Shown piece after piece: positions 38,510 through 50,924 of a stretch of 64,000 nt of DNA. This DNA comes from Variovorax guangxiensis. GTDB lineage: Bacteria > Pseudomonadota > Gammaproteobacteria > Burkholderiales > Burkholderiaceae_C. The notes beneath the pieces were generated by a model. It did no database searches and had not been told where the DNA came from. It saw only the letters and a program-made list of their open reading frames with translations. The position numbers and the translations under genes were made by a program. Numbering within the stretch: the first letter of the stretch is position 1; every line of letters begins with the position of its first letter. Location: positions 248,001-312,000 of the forward strand of contig NZ_RXFT01000009.1 in assembly GCF_003952165.1 (NCBI RefSeq), written 5' to 3'.

Positions 38510-40675
38510 TCAGACCGCCAGCCGCTCGAGCTGCGCCACCCGGTTCATCGCGGCGTGCAGCGACATCAGCAGGCCCAGCCGGTTCAGCCGCAGGTCGGCC
38601 TGCTCGGCGTTGACCATCACGCCGTCGAAGAAGGCATCGACCGGCTCGCGCAGCGCGGCCAGCGTCTGCAGCGAGGCGGTGTAGTCGCCGGCATCGAACT
38701 GCGCGTTGGCGGCGGGCACGACCTGCGCCATGGCCGCGTGCAGCGCCTTCTCGGCGGGCTCCTGCAGCAGCAGTTCGCTGACGTGCGCGTCGGCCTCGGG
38801 AGCCTTCTTGAGGATGTTGCCGATACGCTTGTTCGCTGCCGCGAGCGCTGCGGCGGCCGGCAGGGCAGCGAAGGCGCGCACGGCGGCCAGCAGCTTGGGC
38901 ACCTCGCCCAGGCGCTGCGGGCGCGGTGCCAGCACGGCCTCGACCTCCTGCGCGCTGGCGCCCTGCTCGCGCAGGGAACCCGCAAGGCGGTCGTAGATGA
39001 AGTCGACGACCTGGCCAACGTCCTCCGCCGCCTTGTGCAGCGGGAACTCGCCGGTCTTGCCGATGGCGTCGTCCAGCGCCGTGCGCGCGTCGCTCACCAG
39101 CCTGGTCAGCTCGAGCGGCAGGTCTTTCTCGACCAGCATGCGGATCACGCCCAGCGCGTGGCGGCGCAGCGCGAACGGGTCGCGGTCGCCCGTGGGCAGG
39201 TTGCCGATGCCGAACATGCCGACCAGCGTCTCGAGCTTGTCGGCCAGCGCCACCACGAGGCCCACGGTGTTGCGCGGCAGCTCGTCGCCGGCGAAGCGCG
39301 GCTTGTAGTGGTCCTCGATGGCGTCGGCCACCGATGCGTCGAGGCCGTCGTGCAGCGCGTAGTAGCGGCCCATGATGCCCTGCAGCTCGGGGAACTCGCC
39401 GACCATGTCGGTCACGAGGTCGGCCTTGGCGAGCTGGGCGGCTTGCGTGGCACGCGCGGCGAGGGCCGCGTCGCCGAGCTTCTCGGCAATGCCGCGCGCG
39501 ATGCGCATCACGCGCTCCACGCGCTCGCCCTGCGTGCCCAGCTTGTTGTGATAGACCACCTTGCCCAGCGATTCGACGCGCGAGGCCAGCGACTTCTTGC
39601 GGTCCTGGTCGAAGAAGAACTTGGCGTCGGCCAGGCGCGGGCGCACCACGCGCTCGTTGCCGCCGATGACCGCGCTCGCGTCGTCGGGGCTGATGTTGCT
39701 GACGACGAGGAACTTGTTGGTGAGCTTGCCCGAGGCGTCGAGCAGCGGAAAGTACTTCTGGTTGGCCTTCATCGTGAGGATGAGGCACTCCTGCGGCACT
39801 TCGAGGAACTCGCGCTCGAAGCTGCAGACCAGAACGTTCGGGCGCTCGACCAGCGCGGTCACTTCGTCGAGCAGGGCGTCGTCCTCGATGGGCACCGAGC
39901 CGCCGCCGGCCTTCACCGCGGCCGCCGCGAGCTGGCGCGCGATCTCGGCGCGGCGCGTCTCGAAGCTCGCGATGACGGCGCCTTCCTCCTGCAGCTGCAG
40001 CGCATAGCTGTTGGCATCGCGCAGCACCACCGGATCGACCGCCGCCTCGAAGCGGTGGCCGTGCGTTTCGCGGCCTGCCTTCAGGCCCAGCGCCTCCACC
40101 GGCACCACGGCATCGCCGTACAGCGCCACGAGGCCGTGCGCGGGTCGCACGAAGCTCACGCTGCTCCAGCCCGGCAGCTCGCAGCCGCTTTCGAGCTGGT
40201 AGCTCATGACCTTGGGAATCGGCAGCTTGGCGATGGCTTCGGCCAGCGCCTTCTGCAGGCCCTCGGCCAGCGTTGCACCCTTGGCGATGCTTTCGTAGAA
40301 CAGGGCCTCGGCCTTGCCGTCCATCGCGCGCTTGAGGCCGGGCACGGCGGAGGCGTCGGCGCCCAACGCGCCCAGGCGCTTCAGCAGAGCGGGCGTAGGC
40401 TGGCCCGAAGCGTCGAGGCCCACGGCCACGGGCATGAGCTTCTGCGACACGGCCTTGTCGGCGGCGCGTTCGGCCACGTGCGTGATGTGCGCGGCCAGGC
40501 GGCGCGGCGAGGCGTACGGCGTCAGCACCGCACCGGCGTCGGCAAGGCCCTGCGCCACGAGCTGGTCGCGCAGCACGCCGGCAAAGGCGTCACCGAGCTT
40601 CTTCAGTGCCTTCGGCGGCAGCTCTTCGACAAACAGTTCGACCAGGAGGGAGTTCTTGTTCATGGGGGTCGTCAT
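38510..40675 (-). CDS. glyS: Glycyl-tRNA synthetase, beta subunit
   Basis: 721 residues, starting MTTPMNKNSLLVELFVEELPPKALKKL. It is the beta chain of the alpha2-beta2 bacterial enzyme, with an HD-like central region and a C-terminal DALR-type anticodon domain (RLNRLGLLMSLHAAMNRVAQLERL). It lies 3 bp after glyQ. Length is typical. Confidence 0.97.
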   Translation of the reverse strand: MTTPMNKNSLLVELFVEELPPKALKKLGDAFAGVLRDQLVAQGLADAGAVLTPYASPRRLAAHITHVAERAADKAVSQKLMPVAVGLDASGQPTPALLKRLGALGADASAVPGLKRAMDGKAEALFYESIAKGATLAEGLQKALAEAIAKLPIPKVMSYQLESGCELPGWSSVSFVRPAHGLVALYGDAVVPVEALGLKAGRETHGHRFEAAVDPVVLRDANSYALQLQEEGAVIASFETRRAEIARQLAAAAVKAGGGSVPIEDDALLDEVTALVERPNVLVCSFEREFLEVPQECLILTMKANQKYFPLLDASGKLTNKFLVVSNISPDDASAVIGGNERVVRPRLADAKFFFDQDRKKSLASRVESLGKVVYHNKLGTQGERVERVMRIARGIAEKLGDAALAARATQAAQLAKADLVTDMVGEFPELQGIMGRYYALHDGLDASVADAIEDHYKPRFAGDELPRNTVGLVVALADKLETLVGMFGIGNLPTGDRDPFALRRHALGVIRMLVEKDLPLELTRLVSDARTALDDAIGKTGEFPLHKAAEDVGQVVDFIYDRLAGSLREQGASAQEVEAVLAPRPQRLGEVPKLLAAVRAFAALPAAAALAAANKRIGNILKKAPEADAHVSELLLQEPAEKALHAAMAQVVPAANAQFDAGDYTASLQTLAALREPVDAFFDGVMVNAEQADLRLNRLGLLMSLHAAMNRVAQLERLAV

Positions 40676-40678
40676 CGC

Positions 40679-41587
<909 letters not shown>

Positions 41588-41737
41588 GGATCTGCGTGAA
41601 GGCGGCCGCCCGGCGGGAGAAGACCCCGCGGCGCAACGAACCGGCTATTTTACGAGGCAGCGGGCAGTCAGGAACGGGCCGCTATGCTCCTGCCCTTCCC
41701 TTCGAACCCCCAGCCCTGTCGCCCGAACGCCCCACTC

Positions 41738-42556
41738 ATGCCCGTTGACCATGCCGCACTGATCGCCCTGGGAGAGCGCCTCGGCGCCCAGGCCTGGCCC
41801 GGATTCCTGGTTCTTCTCGCCCTGCTGACCCTGGTCGCCGGCATCGCCGCATGGGGCTTCGAGCACCTGCGCCGCCGCCGCGCGGCGCAGCCCGAGCCGG
41901 GCGCCGGGCTGCTGTTCGGCGGGCTGGCCATCGGTGCGGCGGCGGTGCTGGCGCTGGCCTGGGTATTCGCCGAAGTGGCCGAGGGCCTTGGCAACGGCCG
42001 GCCAATGGGCCTGCTGGACGAGACGATCAGCCATTCCGTGGGCATGAATACGCCACCGGGCGTGCGCGAGGTGTTCTCGTGGCTCACCCACCTTGCCGAC
42101 CCGATCACCGTGGTGCTGCTGTGCACCGGCGTGGCGATCGCGCTGTGGCTACGCGGGCACCGCGGCTTCGCTGCCGGCTGGGTCGCGGCCACGGTCGGCA
42201 ATGCACTGCTGAACCACATGCTCAAGCACATCTTCGAGCGCGCCCGGCCGGTGCATGACTTCGGCTTCGCGCAGGTCTCGGGCTACTCCTTTCCGAGCGG
42301 CCACAGCTCGGGCTCGATGGTGCTCTACGGCATGCTGGGCTACCTGGGGCTGCGCATGATGCCCGCGCGCTGGCGCGTGCCATCGGTGATGGCGGCGACG
42401 GCCGTGATCGTCACCGTGGCCTGCAGCCGCATCTTCGTGCGGGCGCACTTCCCGAGCGACGTGCTCGCGGGGCTGTGCTCGGGCGCCGCATGGCTGGCGA
42501 TCTGCATCGCGAGCATCGAGTACGCGCGGCACCATCGCGGAACGGACCGCCGATAG
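41738..42556 (+). CDS. PAP2-superfamily membrane phosphatase
   Basis: 272 residues from ATG 41738; an ATG 54 bp upstream is possible but gives a poor N-terminus. About six membrane helices carry the three PAP2 motifs: KHIFERARP, PSGHSSGS and SRIFVRAHFPSDV. It dephosphorylates lipid phosphates such as phosphatidate or undecaprenyl diphosphate. It is divergent from glyQ and followed by a strong hairpin. Confidence 0.92.
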   Translation: MPVDHAALIALGERLGAQAWPGFLVLLALLTLVAGIAAWGFEHLRRRRAAQPEPGAGLLFGGLAIGAAAVLALAWVFAEVAEGLGNGRPMGLLDETISHSVGMNTPPGVREVFSWLTHLADPITVVLLCTGVAIALWLRGHRGFAAGWVAATVGNALLNHMLKHIFERARPVHDFGFAQVSGYSFPSGHSSGSMVLYGMLGYLGLRMMPARWRVPSVMAATAVIVTVACSRIFVRAHFPSDVLAGLCSGAAWLAICIASIEYARHHRGTDRR

Positions 42557-42567
42557 AAAGAAAAAAA

Positions 42568-42595
42568 GGCCGCGGCGGCTTTCACCGCTGCGGCC
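42568..42595. terminator. Bidirectional terminator-type hairpin between the PAP2 gene and ansB
   Basis: GGCCGCgGCGG-N6-CCGCtGCGGCC has an 11-bp stem with one mismatch. It is preceded by a run of seven A (a U-run for the minus-strand transcript), and a short TTGTT follows on the plus side. It sits between convergent stops. Confidence 0.8.
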
Positions 42596-42631
42596 TTGTT
42601 CTGCAGAGGGGCGCCATGCGCCCCGGGGGGA

Positions 42632-44543
<1,912 letters not shown>

Positions 44544-44724
44544 GCGCCGGCCCTGGCCGGGGCCAATCCTTTCTTCTTAACCCGCTCTCCGTTTTCCTGC
44601 GGCCTCCTGCCACGCAGTGACTTTGTGCACTGTGTTCGGCGCCCCCGCGCGCCTACCTTCGCACGCTTCGCTGTCCAGGCTGTCTCATGACGGCGAATCA
44701 CGAATACACAGGAGAAGAGGGACC

Positions 44725-46332
44725 ATGAAAATCAGATTTTTTCTTGCCGCGATCGCAACAGTTGCGGCTTTGGCAGCTTGCGGCGGAGGCGACGGAGGCC
44801 CAGGCTTCGTCGCCCTGCCCCCGCCCCAGCAGAACGAGCCGCCACCACCTCCCCCGCCGCCACCGCCGCAGCAGAGCAACGCGAAGGTCAGCGGCCGCGT
44901 GACGAATGCGCTCGACGGCCGGGGGGTCGCGCAGGTCACGGTCACGGCCGCGGGCGTCTCCGCCGTGACGGACGCCGATGGCAGCTACTCGCTCACAGAG
45001 ATCCCGCCGAATGCGTCCGTGCTGCTGAGCTTCTCGAAGAGCGGCATGGTGCCGCAGAGCCGGGCCACGGCCGCGCTCGCCGGATCGGGTGCATCGACGG
45101 TGATCAACGTGCCGATGCTCCCTGTTGCGGTGACAGAGAGCTTCGACGGGCAATCGGCGCACGACGTCGTCGTTCCGGGCTCGACCGCGATGGTTCGCCT
45201 GAGCGCCAATTCCCTTCGCCGCCCCGATGGCAGCGCGCCCGGCGGACTGGTGACCGCGCAGGTGACACCCATCGCGCCGGCCAACGACGTCAATGTGATG
45301 CCCGGCAACTATCTGGCCGCGGCAGAAGGCGGCAGCGCGCCGATGGAGAGCTTCGGCGCGCTCGACGCCAGCTTCACGGACGCCGACGGCACGCCGCTGA
45401 ACCTGGCTGCAGGCACCAACGCGACGGTGCGCATCGCCCCGTCCTCGCGCAGCGGCACGCTGCCGCCGTCGGTGCCGCTGTTCTTCTACAACACCACCAC
45501 GGGCCTGTGGGTGCAGGAGGGCTCCGCCACGCTGCAGGGCACGGCGCCCAACCAGTACTACGAAGGCACGGTGACGCACTTCACCACCTGGAACGCCGAC
45601 CAAATCTACAACACCGTGCGCATCAACGGCTGCGTGCAGGATGCGGCGGGCGCACGGGTCGCGGGTGCGCTGGTGGCGTCGGAAGGCAAGTCGTACACCG
45701 GCCTGGCATCGACGCTGACGAATGCAAACGGTGAGTTCTCGGTCGCCGTGAAGCGTTCCAGCTCGGCCTTCGTGGTCGCCACCACCGCGAGCGAGATCTC
45801 CAACTCCCCGACGGTAGAAGCCGGGGATCAGGACATCTCGCTGGGCGGCTGTCTCCAACTCACGCGCTCCGCGCTGTCGATCAAGCTGACCTGGGGCGAG
45901 CGTCCGCGCGACCTCGACTCGCACACGCTGGGCGCCAACGCCGACGAACATGTCTACTACAGCGACAAGGGCAGCCTCGCTACAGCGCCGTTCATCGCGC
46001 TCGACGTGGACGATGTGGACAGCTTCGGTCCCGAAGTCACGACCTTTGCCAAGCTGGCCAAGAACCGCACCTACCGCTTCTATGTCCGCAACTTCTCGGG
46101 CACCTTCGATCCGGGGCAGACCGGTTCGCCCGCGCGGGTCGAGGTGAGCAATCGCGGCGCACAGACGGTCTTCTCGCCGCCCGCAGGCGAAAGCGGCAGC
46201 ACGGACTTCTGGCATGTCTTCGACATCCGCACTGACGAAGCCTGCAACGCGTCCGTGGTTCCAGTCCAGCAGTTCCTGGCCGATCCTCCGGCGCCGCTCG
46301 ACACCAGCGGCAACGCGCAATACTGCAACTGA
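44725..46332 (+). CDS. Lipoprotein with carboxypeptidase-regulatory-like and YfaP-like domains
   Basis: 535 residues. A lipoprotein signal (LAAIATVAALAAC) is followed by a proline run (about 30-55, PPPPPPPPPP). A CarboxypepD_reg beta-sandwich (about 58-130, KVSGRVTNALDGRG...DADGSYSL) and a middle beta-rich region come next. A second regulatory-like repeat lies at about 305-390. The C-terminal domain with LTWGERPRDLDSHTL resembles YfaP/DUF2135. It is likely surface- or periplasm-facing and carries no catalytic residues. It is convergent with the exported paralog pair. The function is unknown. Confidence 0.8.
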   Translation: MKIRFFLAAIATVAALAACGGGDGGPGFVALPPPQQNEPPPPPPPPPPQQSNAKVSGRVTNALDGRGVAQVTVTAAGVSAVTDADGSYSLTEIPPNASVLLSFSKSGMVPQSRATAALAGSGASTVINVPMLPVAVTESFDGQSAHDVVVPGSTAMVRLSANSLRRPDGSAPGGLVTAQVTPIAPANDVNVMPGNYLAAAEGGSAPMESFGALDASFTDADGTPLNLAAGTNATVRIAPSSRSGTLPPSVPLFFYNTTTGLWVQEGSATLQGTAPNQYYEGTVTHFTTWNADQIYNTVRINGCVQDAAGARVAGALVASEGKSYTGLASTLTNANGEFSVAVKRSSSAFVVATTASEISNSPTVEAGDQDISLGGCLQLTRSALSIKLTWGERPRDLDSHTLGANADEHVYYSDKGSLATAPFIALDVDDVDSFGPEVTTFAKLAKNRTYRFYVRNFSGTFDPGQTGSPARVEVSNRGAQTVFSPPAGESGSTDFWHVFDIRTDEACNASVVPVQQFLADPPAPLDTSGNAQYCN

Positions 46333-46374
46333 CCAGTGCGACGCGGCGGCGCGGGCAAGCGATGCGCGCGCCGC

Positions 46375-46689
46375 CTACAGGCCGTGCACGACCCAGGCGC
46401 CCGCGGGCGCCGCCGGGACGTGCACGGTGTGCTCGCCGAGCCGGTCGAAGCTGTACTCGCGCCCGCCGATGGTGATCGACTTCATGTTGGTCCAGACCAG
46501 ATAGTCGTATCCCTCGGGGGTTCGCGTGGCCTGCAGCACCTGGAACACAGGCGTCACGCTCACCACGAGCCGTACCCGCGCCGTCGCTGTGGCCGGGCCG
46601 GCGCTGCTCTCCGCCGCGCACACCAGCGGCGCGAATGCGACCAGCGCAGCCAGGGCGGCGCGCGCCGGTTGAAACCGATTTCCCGTCAT
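46375..46689 (-). CDS. Exported protein of unknown family, short paralog
   Basis: 104 residues from ATG 46689. A signal peptide (ALAALVAFAPLVCAA) precedes about 75 mature residues: VRLVVSVTPVFQVLQ, YLVWTNMKSITIGGREYSFD and GEHTVHVP. The same pattern occurs in the neighbour at 46853-47326. I do not recognise the domain; it looks like a small beta-rich module. It lies downstream of the Csu-type fimbrial operon on the same strand. Confidence 0.7.
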   Translation of the reverse strand: MTGNRFQPARAALAALVAFAPLVCAAESSAGPATATARVRLVVSVTPVFQVLQATRTPEGYDYLVWTNMKSITIGGREYSFDRLGEHTVHVPAAPAGAWVVHGL

Positions 46690-46852
46690 GAAGCCCGATC
46701 CGTTGTCGTGCGTCGCAAGGACGCGAGGCGCGGGCGCGGCAGGGGCGCCCGGCATCCGGATATCGGCAGGAATGGAAAGAAATGCAGGGCCCGCCGGAGA
46801 AACCGGCGACTGGCCGGCAACTGGCCGGCGACTGGCCGGCGGGCCCGGCCGG

Positions 46853-47326
46853 TCAGTAGGTCACCGTCACCCGCGTGGCATTGCTGCCGTCGCCGGCTGC
46901 AGCACTCGCGGACTGCGCCGAAGCGCCGCCCGCGGTCGCGGCCATCGCGCTGACGGTGCCGTGCAGGGCGGTGCCCAGGCTTGCACGGCCGTCGGCATCG
47001 GTGCCAGGCACCATGAAGGTCGCTTCCCCGACCTTGTCGAACCGGTACTCCCGCCCCTTGATGACCACCGACGCCATGTTGGTCCGCACGCGGTACTCGT
47101 GCCCGCCGCTCACGGGCCTGATCTCCAGCACCTCGAAGGTCGGGAGCACGTTGATCGTCAGGTTGAAGCGGCCGGCCGCCCTGTTCGCTTCGCGCGCCGG
47201 CTCGGCGGAACTCAATTGCAGCGGCAGGGGCAACACGAGCAGCAGCATGCCTGCGGCCGCCAGCGGTGGAGCCGTTCGCGGCGACCGCAGCGCAGTCGCC
47301 CTCGCAGTTCGCCTGTTTCCGGGCAT
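46853..47326 (-). CDS. Exported protein of unknown family, long paralog
   Basis: 157 residues from ATG 47326. A signal or anchor segment (AAAGMLLLVLPLPLQLSSA) precedes FNLTINVLPTFEVLE, VRTNMASVVIKGREYRFD and GEATFMVP. A Gly/Ala/Ser-rich tail ends NATRVTVTY, like the C-terminus of the fimbrial subunits (VTVTVTY, VTVQVNY). That ending hints at donor-strand or usher-type assembly. Three tandem 11-bp copies of ACTGGCCGGC(A/G) lie just downstream (46809-46841). It starts 167 bp after the tip-adhesin stop. Confidence 0.75.
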   Translation of the reverse strand: MPGNRRTARATALRSPRTAPPLAAAGMLLLVLPLPLQLSSAEPAREANRAAGRFNLTINVLPTFEVLEIRPVSGGHEYRVRTNMASVVIKGREYRFDKVGEATFMVPGTDADGRASLGTALHGTVSAMAATAGGASAQSASAAAGDGSNATRVTVTY

Positions 47327-47493
47327 GGGAACTCCTATCGTTGCAACCTGGGAGGCATCGGATCGATGCCCAGTCAGGCTTATCGGCAGAGTCGCGGAAA
47401 AATGAAGGCCGTGAGGCCCCATTCTTCACACATTCCCGCAATTTGCCAGCGGGCTTCCCGTTTCGCTCGCCCGGGCTTGGCCCGGACCCGGAT

Positions 47494-48516
47494 TCAGTAG
47501 GTCACGGTGACCGTCACGACGTCGAGGTAGCTGTCCGGCCGCACGTTGGTGCTTGCGCCGAGAACGCGGCCATACAGGGGCAGCGTCTGGACCTGGCCGC
47601 TGCCCGTACCCCCCATGGTGTTGGTTCCCGAGATGTTGCCCCAGGCATTCGTGCGCCCGGGGTTGCGGTAGAGCTGGTACGGCACCGTGTCCGTGTTGCC
47701 GGGTACGCCCCCGGTCGGCATCATCGCCCCTGCACCATTGGCCACGTTGTTGGACGGCGTCAGCGCGACCGTGTAGGGGGTGGGTGTCGTGCAGGTGACG
47801 TAGATGGTGCTGAGCTGGTCGATGTTGGCCCCGCCCGGCAGGCCGGCGACGGAGCCGAAGTTCAGGGGGTCGGCCGTGACGATGCAGCTCTTGGAGACGG
47901 TCGCGCTGACGATGAAGGCGAACTGGTCCGCCAGCGTCGTGCCGCAGGTGGTCGGCGCGCCGGCCGTGCTCGACGTGAGCGTGATCGACGTGTGGATCCC
48001 CGCGAAGTTGTCCTGGTACGTGCCGGGGGGCGCCGTGCCCTGATTTGCGAGCAGCTCCCCGCGCATGGTGGCGCTTCCCGAGATGGTGTTGTTGCTGGAC
48101 CGGGCGGGAATGCTGATGTTGATGGCGAACGGGTTCGGCACCGCGGCGTTGCCGTTCGAGCCCCAGATCGTGCTGCTCGTCCCCTGGTAGAGCTGGAACT
48201 TCAGGCTGTCGCCCGCGGTGTTCTTCATGACGCGCGGATTGAAGTTCGTGAGGCCCTCGTTGCCGTCGCCGATGTTGAAGCAGACCCTGGCGTACTCGGT
48301 GGTGTTGTTGTTGCCGCTTTTGGTGCAGGTGTAGCTCAGCGTGGCGTTGGCGGGCGTGGCCGTGCCGGCAACCAGGTCGACCGGGCCGAAAGCCACGGCC
48401 GTCATCGATGCCGTGCAATTGATCGACGCCTGGGCGCTGCCCGCCGACAGCAGCCACAGCAGCGCGCAGAACATGGGCAGGCGCAGGGCCCGCAGCGTGC
48501 GGATCAGAAGACTCAT
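47494..48516 (-). CDS. Csu-type fimbrial tip subunit, two spore-coat-U domains
   Basis: 340 residues from ATG 48516, overlapping the usher stop by 4 bp. A signal peptide (LLWLLSAGSAQA) precedes two SCPU/spore-coat-protein-U domains (about 30-180 and 185-340). Each starts with a Cys-containing segment (INCTASMTAVAFGPVDL and SCIVTADPLNFGSVAGL). The C-terminal strand is VVTVTVTY. The two-domain layout is that of CsuE-like tip adhesins, in which the outer domain binds surfaces and the inner one joins the pilus. Confidence 0.88.
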   Translation of the reverse strand: MSLLIRTLRALRLPMFCALLWLLSAGSAQASINCTASMTAVAFGPVDLVAGTATPANATLSYTCTKSGNNNTTEYARVCFNIGDGNEGLTNFNPRVMKNTAGDSLKFQLYQGTSSTIWGSNGNAAVPNPFAINISIPARSSNNTISGSATMRGELLANQGTAPPGTYQDNFAGIHTSITLTSSTAGAPTTCGTTLADQFAFIVSATVSKSCIVTADPLNFGSVAGLPGGANIDQLSTIYVTCTTPTPYTVALTPSNNVANGAGAMMPTGGVPGNTDTVPYQLYRNPGRTNAWGNISGTNTMGGTGSGQVQTLPLYGRVLGASTNVRPDSYLDVVTVTVTY

Positions 48517-50924
48517 GGCGCCTTGGCCTCCCTGGTGCAGCGCAGCGGCCCGATCTGCGGGATTGCCGCGCCTTCCTTGCGATAGTCGAAGCTGGTCCGG
48601 CAGACGCCGTTGGGCGTCTGCACGTCGAGCGTGTTGCGGGCCTGCAGCGACTCGAGATACACGGCGCCGTCGAAGCCCACCAGCGCCGGCTCGCCGCCCT
48701 GTGCGTTGGCTCGCACGCGGCTGCCCAGCGGCAGCGGCTTGCCCGCCTCGTCCACCAGCAGCAGCGCGGCCGCGCTGACCGGCGTGATGCCGAAGCGCAC
48801 CAGCGTGCCGGCCCGGTCGCTCGGCGTGGCGACCGTCTTCACGCGCTCGATCCTCACGTCGGCGGGCAGCTGCATCGGGTCGATGGACAGCTGGTTGTTC
48901 TGGTAGGACCGAAGCGGCGCCACCAGCAGCATGCCCTTGTCGTCCGTGGTGCCGATGTCGCGGTTTTCCAGCCTCACGGGCACGCCCGCGATGCCGTCGG
49001 TGGAAACCACCGCGAAGGCGTCGTCGATGCGCCGCGCCGCGAAGGGCTGGCCGCCCATGAACGCGATCGAGCCGGTGGCGCCCGCGTAGGCGAAGCGGTT
49101 GTCGCCGAGCACGCTGATGCCGGCCATGGCGCGGCCGTAGCGGCCGAGGTAGTCGATCTCGGCCTGACCGCCGTTCTGGCCGCCGCCCTGGCGCAGGCCC
49201 GCTCTCCAGCCGATGCCGCCGTCGCCCGGCATGGAGCTCTGCGCATCGGCGGTGTAGACCGTCTTGCCGTTGTCGCGCTGGACGCCGGCGCTGGCCGTGA
49301 TGTTGCCGTCCAGCGCCCAGGTGAAGCCGACGAAGAGGCTGCGCTCGCGGCGGTTGTCGAGGTTCTGGTTGAGGCTCACGTTCATCGAGGCGCTCTTTCC
49401 GATGGCCCGGAACCAGTAGACGCTGGCCATGCGCGTCGCCTCCTGCGCCGGGTAGCGCAGGTAGAGGTAGCTCAGGCCGAAGCTGCCGAGATCCTTTGTC
49501 GTGTAGCCGATGGATGCACGGCCCGAGCCACGGGCCGGTGCGCTGCCGTAGAGCGAGGCGACGTCGCGGTACTCGCCGCGTGTGCGCGTGCCCTCGACCG
49601 CGAAATTGAACTGGTTGTCGCGCCAGCTGTAGCCTAGGTTGAGCAGCGAGCCCTGCTCGCCGCGATAGCTGCTGTGCGCCACGGCGCCCGTGAACACGCC
49701 GCTCTGCCCGATCAGCCATGCGCCGCCGACACCGCCCTTCACCAGCCCCTTGGTGGTCTCGCCGTGCGCCTCCAGCGTGAAGCTGTTGCTCACGCCGTAG
49801 CGCCAGGTGCCGGTGGCGGCGGGGTCGCTGCCGTAGTCGTTCGAGCGAAGGCCGTAGTTCCTGCGCACCATGCCGAGATCGACGGACCAGTCGGACAGGC
49901 CCTCCTGCAGCAGGCGCTGCGTGTCGTACAGCGAGAAGTCGAGGGTCGTCGCACGCCCGAAGGCGTCGGTGAGAACCACCTGGGCATTGCCCGCGCCGTT
50001 GATGCTGGGCACCGTGTTCAGCTGGAAGGGCCCGGCAGGGACCTGGCCGGTGTACTGGCGCAGGCCGTTGATGTAGAGCTCCACCTGCGAGGGCAGCGTG
50101 GCCGAGCCCAGGAAGGCCGGCAGAGGGGTCGTCGTGCGATAGGGCTGCAGCGAGAAGTTGCGCGAGAGCTGGATGCCGCCGATGCGGGTGGAGCGCGACC
50201 ACGGCAGCGACGCGGTGGTGGTGTCGCCCACGCGCAGCGTCAGCATGTCGTCGGGGAAGGACTGGCTCCAGGTGGTGTCCAGCCGCACGGAGTCGTGCTT
50301 CCAGTCTTCGTTGTCGGAGCGGTAGGCGCGCGACATCATGGTGCTGGTGAACACGCTGCTTCCGCTGAAGGCGCGAACTTCGGCGAGCGCGTTGAGGCTG
50401 GTGCTGTTGCCGCGGCCCTGCGTGCCGTAGAGGTCGTAGTTCAGCAGCAGGCCGGGCGAGGCGCTGGCCCTGGGGGAGGCGACCGTCGAGGTGTTCACCA
50501 CGGTCGTGGGCAGGCGCAGCACGTCGGCGGGCGCGTTGATGGCGACGCTCTGCCTTGCGGCGTCGTAGGCGACCTTCACGCCGGGAAGGCTGTTGAGCCT
50601 CACCGGGTCGGACGCGCCCGGCGGCAGTACGAAGCCCAGTTGCCGCAGGGTGGAGGCGCTGGCCCAGAGCTCGCGATCGCGCAGCCCGAAATGCACCAGC
50701 CCCTGGGGGTTGCCATTGAGGCTCAGTTCCAGGTAGAGGTCGCTCCCGGTCGGGCCGGTGAGGTCGCTTTCCGCAGCGGATGCAACCAGCCACGGGCCCG
50801 GTCCGGCTGCAGTCTTCTCGGCCTGGGCGTCCAACGACGCCAGACCCGACAGAAGCAGCAGTGGGAGCAGACGCTCAGCGGACGCGTGGAAGTGGCGGAA
50901 TCTTTTCCTGCGTCGCGTTGCCAT
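48513..50924 (-). CDS. Fimbrial outer-membrane usher
   Basis: 803 residues. After a signal peptide (PLLLLSGLASLDAQA) come a PapC-like N-terminal domain (SDLYLELSLNGNPQGLV), a long beta-barrel with GGIQLSRNFSLQPYRTTTPLPAF and a plug region, and C-terminal domains. It secretes and assembles the subunits at the outer membrane. It overlaps the chaperone gene by 50 bp, a rather long overlap; no later start is available before the signal peptide. Confidence 0.93.
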   Translation of the reverse strand: MATRRRKRFRHFHASAERLLPLLLLSGLASLDAQAEKTAAGPGPWLVASAAESDLTGPTGSDLYLELSLNGNPQGLVHFGLRDRELWASASTLRQLGFVLPPGASDPVRLNSLPGVKVAYDAARQSVAINAPADVLRLPTTVVNTSTVASPRASASPGLLLNYDLYGTQGRGNSTSLNALAEVRAFSGSSVFTSTMMSRAYRSDNEDWKHDSVRLDTTWSQSFPDDMLTLRVGDTTTASLPWSRSTRIGGIQLSRNFSLQPYRTTTPLPAFLGSATLPSQVELYINGLRQYTGQVPAGPFQLNTVPSINGAGNAQVVLTDAFGRATTLDFSLYDTQRLLQEGLSDWSVDLGMVRRNYGLRSNDYGSDPAATGTWRYGVSNSFTLEAHGETTKGLVKGGVGGAWLIGQSGVFTGAVAHSSYRGEQGSLLNLGYSWRDNQFNFAVEGTRTRGEYRDVASLYGSAPARGSGRASIGYTTKDLGSFGLSYLYLRYPAQEATRMASVYWFRAIGKSASMNVSLNQNLDNRRERSLFVGFTWALDGNITASAGVQRDNGKTVYTADAQSSMPGDGGIGWRAGLRQGGGQNGGQAEIDYLGRYGRAMAGISVLGDNRFAYAGATGSIAFMGGQPFAARRIDDAFAVVSTDGIAGVPVRLENRDIGTTDDKGMLLVAPLRSYQNNQLSIDPMQLPADVRIERVKTVATPSDRAGTLVRFGITPVSAAALLLVDEAGKPLPLGSRVRANAQGGEPALVGFDGAVYLESLQARNTLDVQTPNGVCRTSFDYRKEGAAIPQIGPLRCTREAKAP

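Noticed and set aside
46809-46841. Three tandem copies of ACTGGCCGGC(A/G) as a CRISPR-like or regulatory array
   Set aside because: Only three 11-bp units without spacers; probably slippage in GC-rich intergenic DNA.
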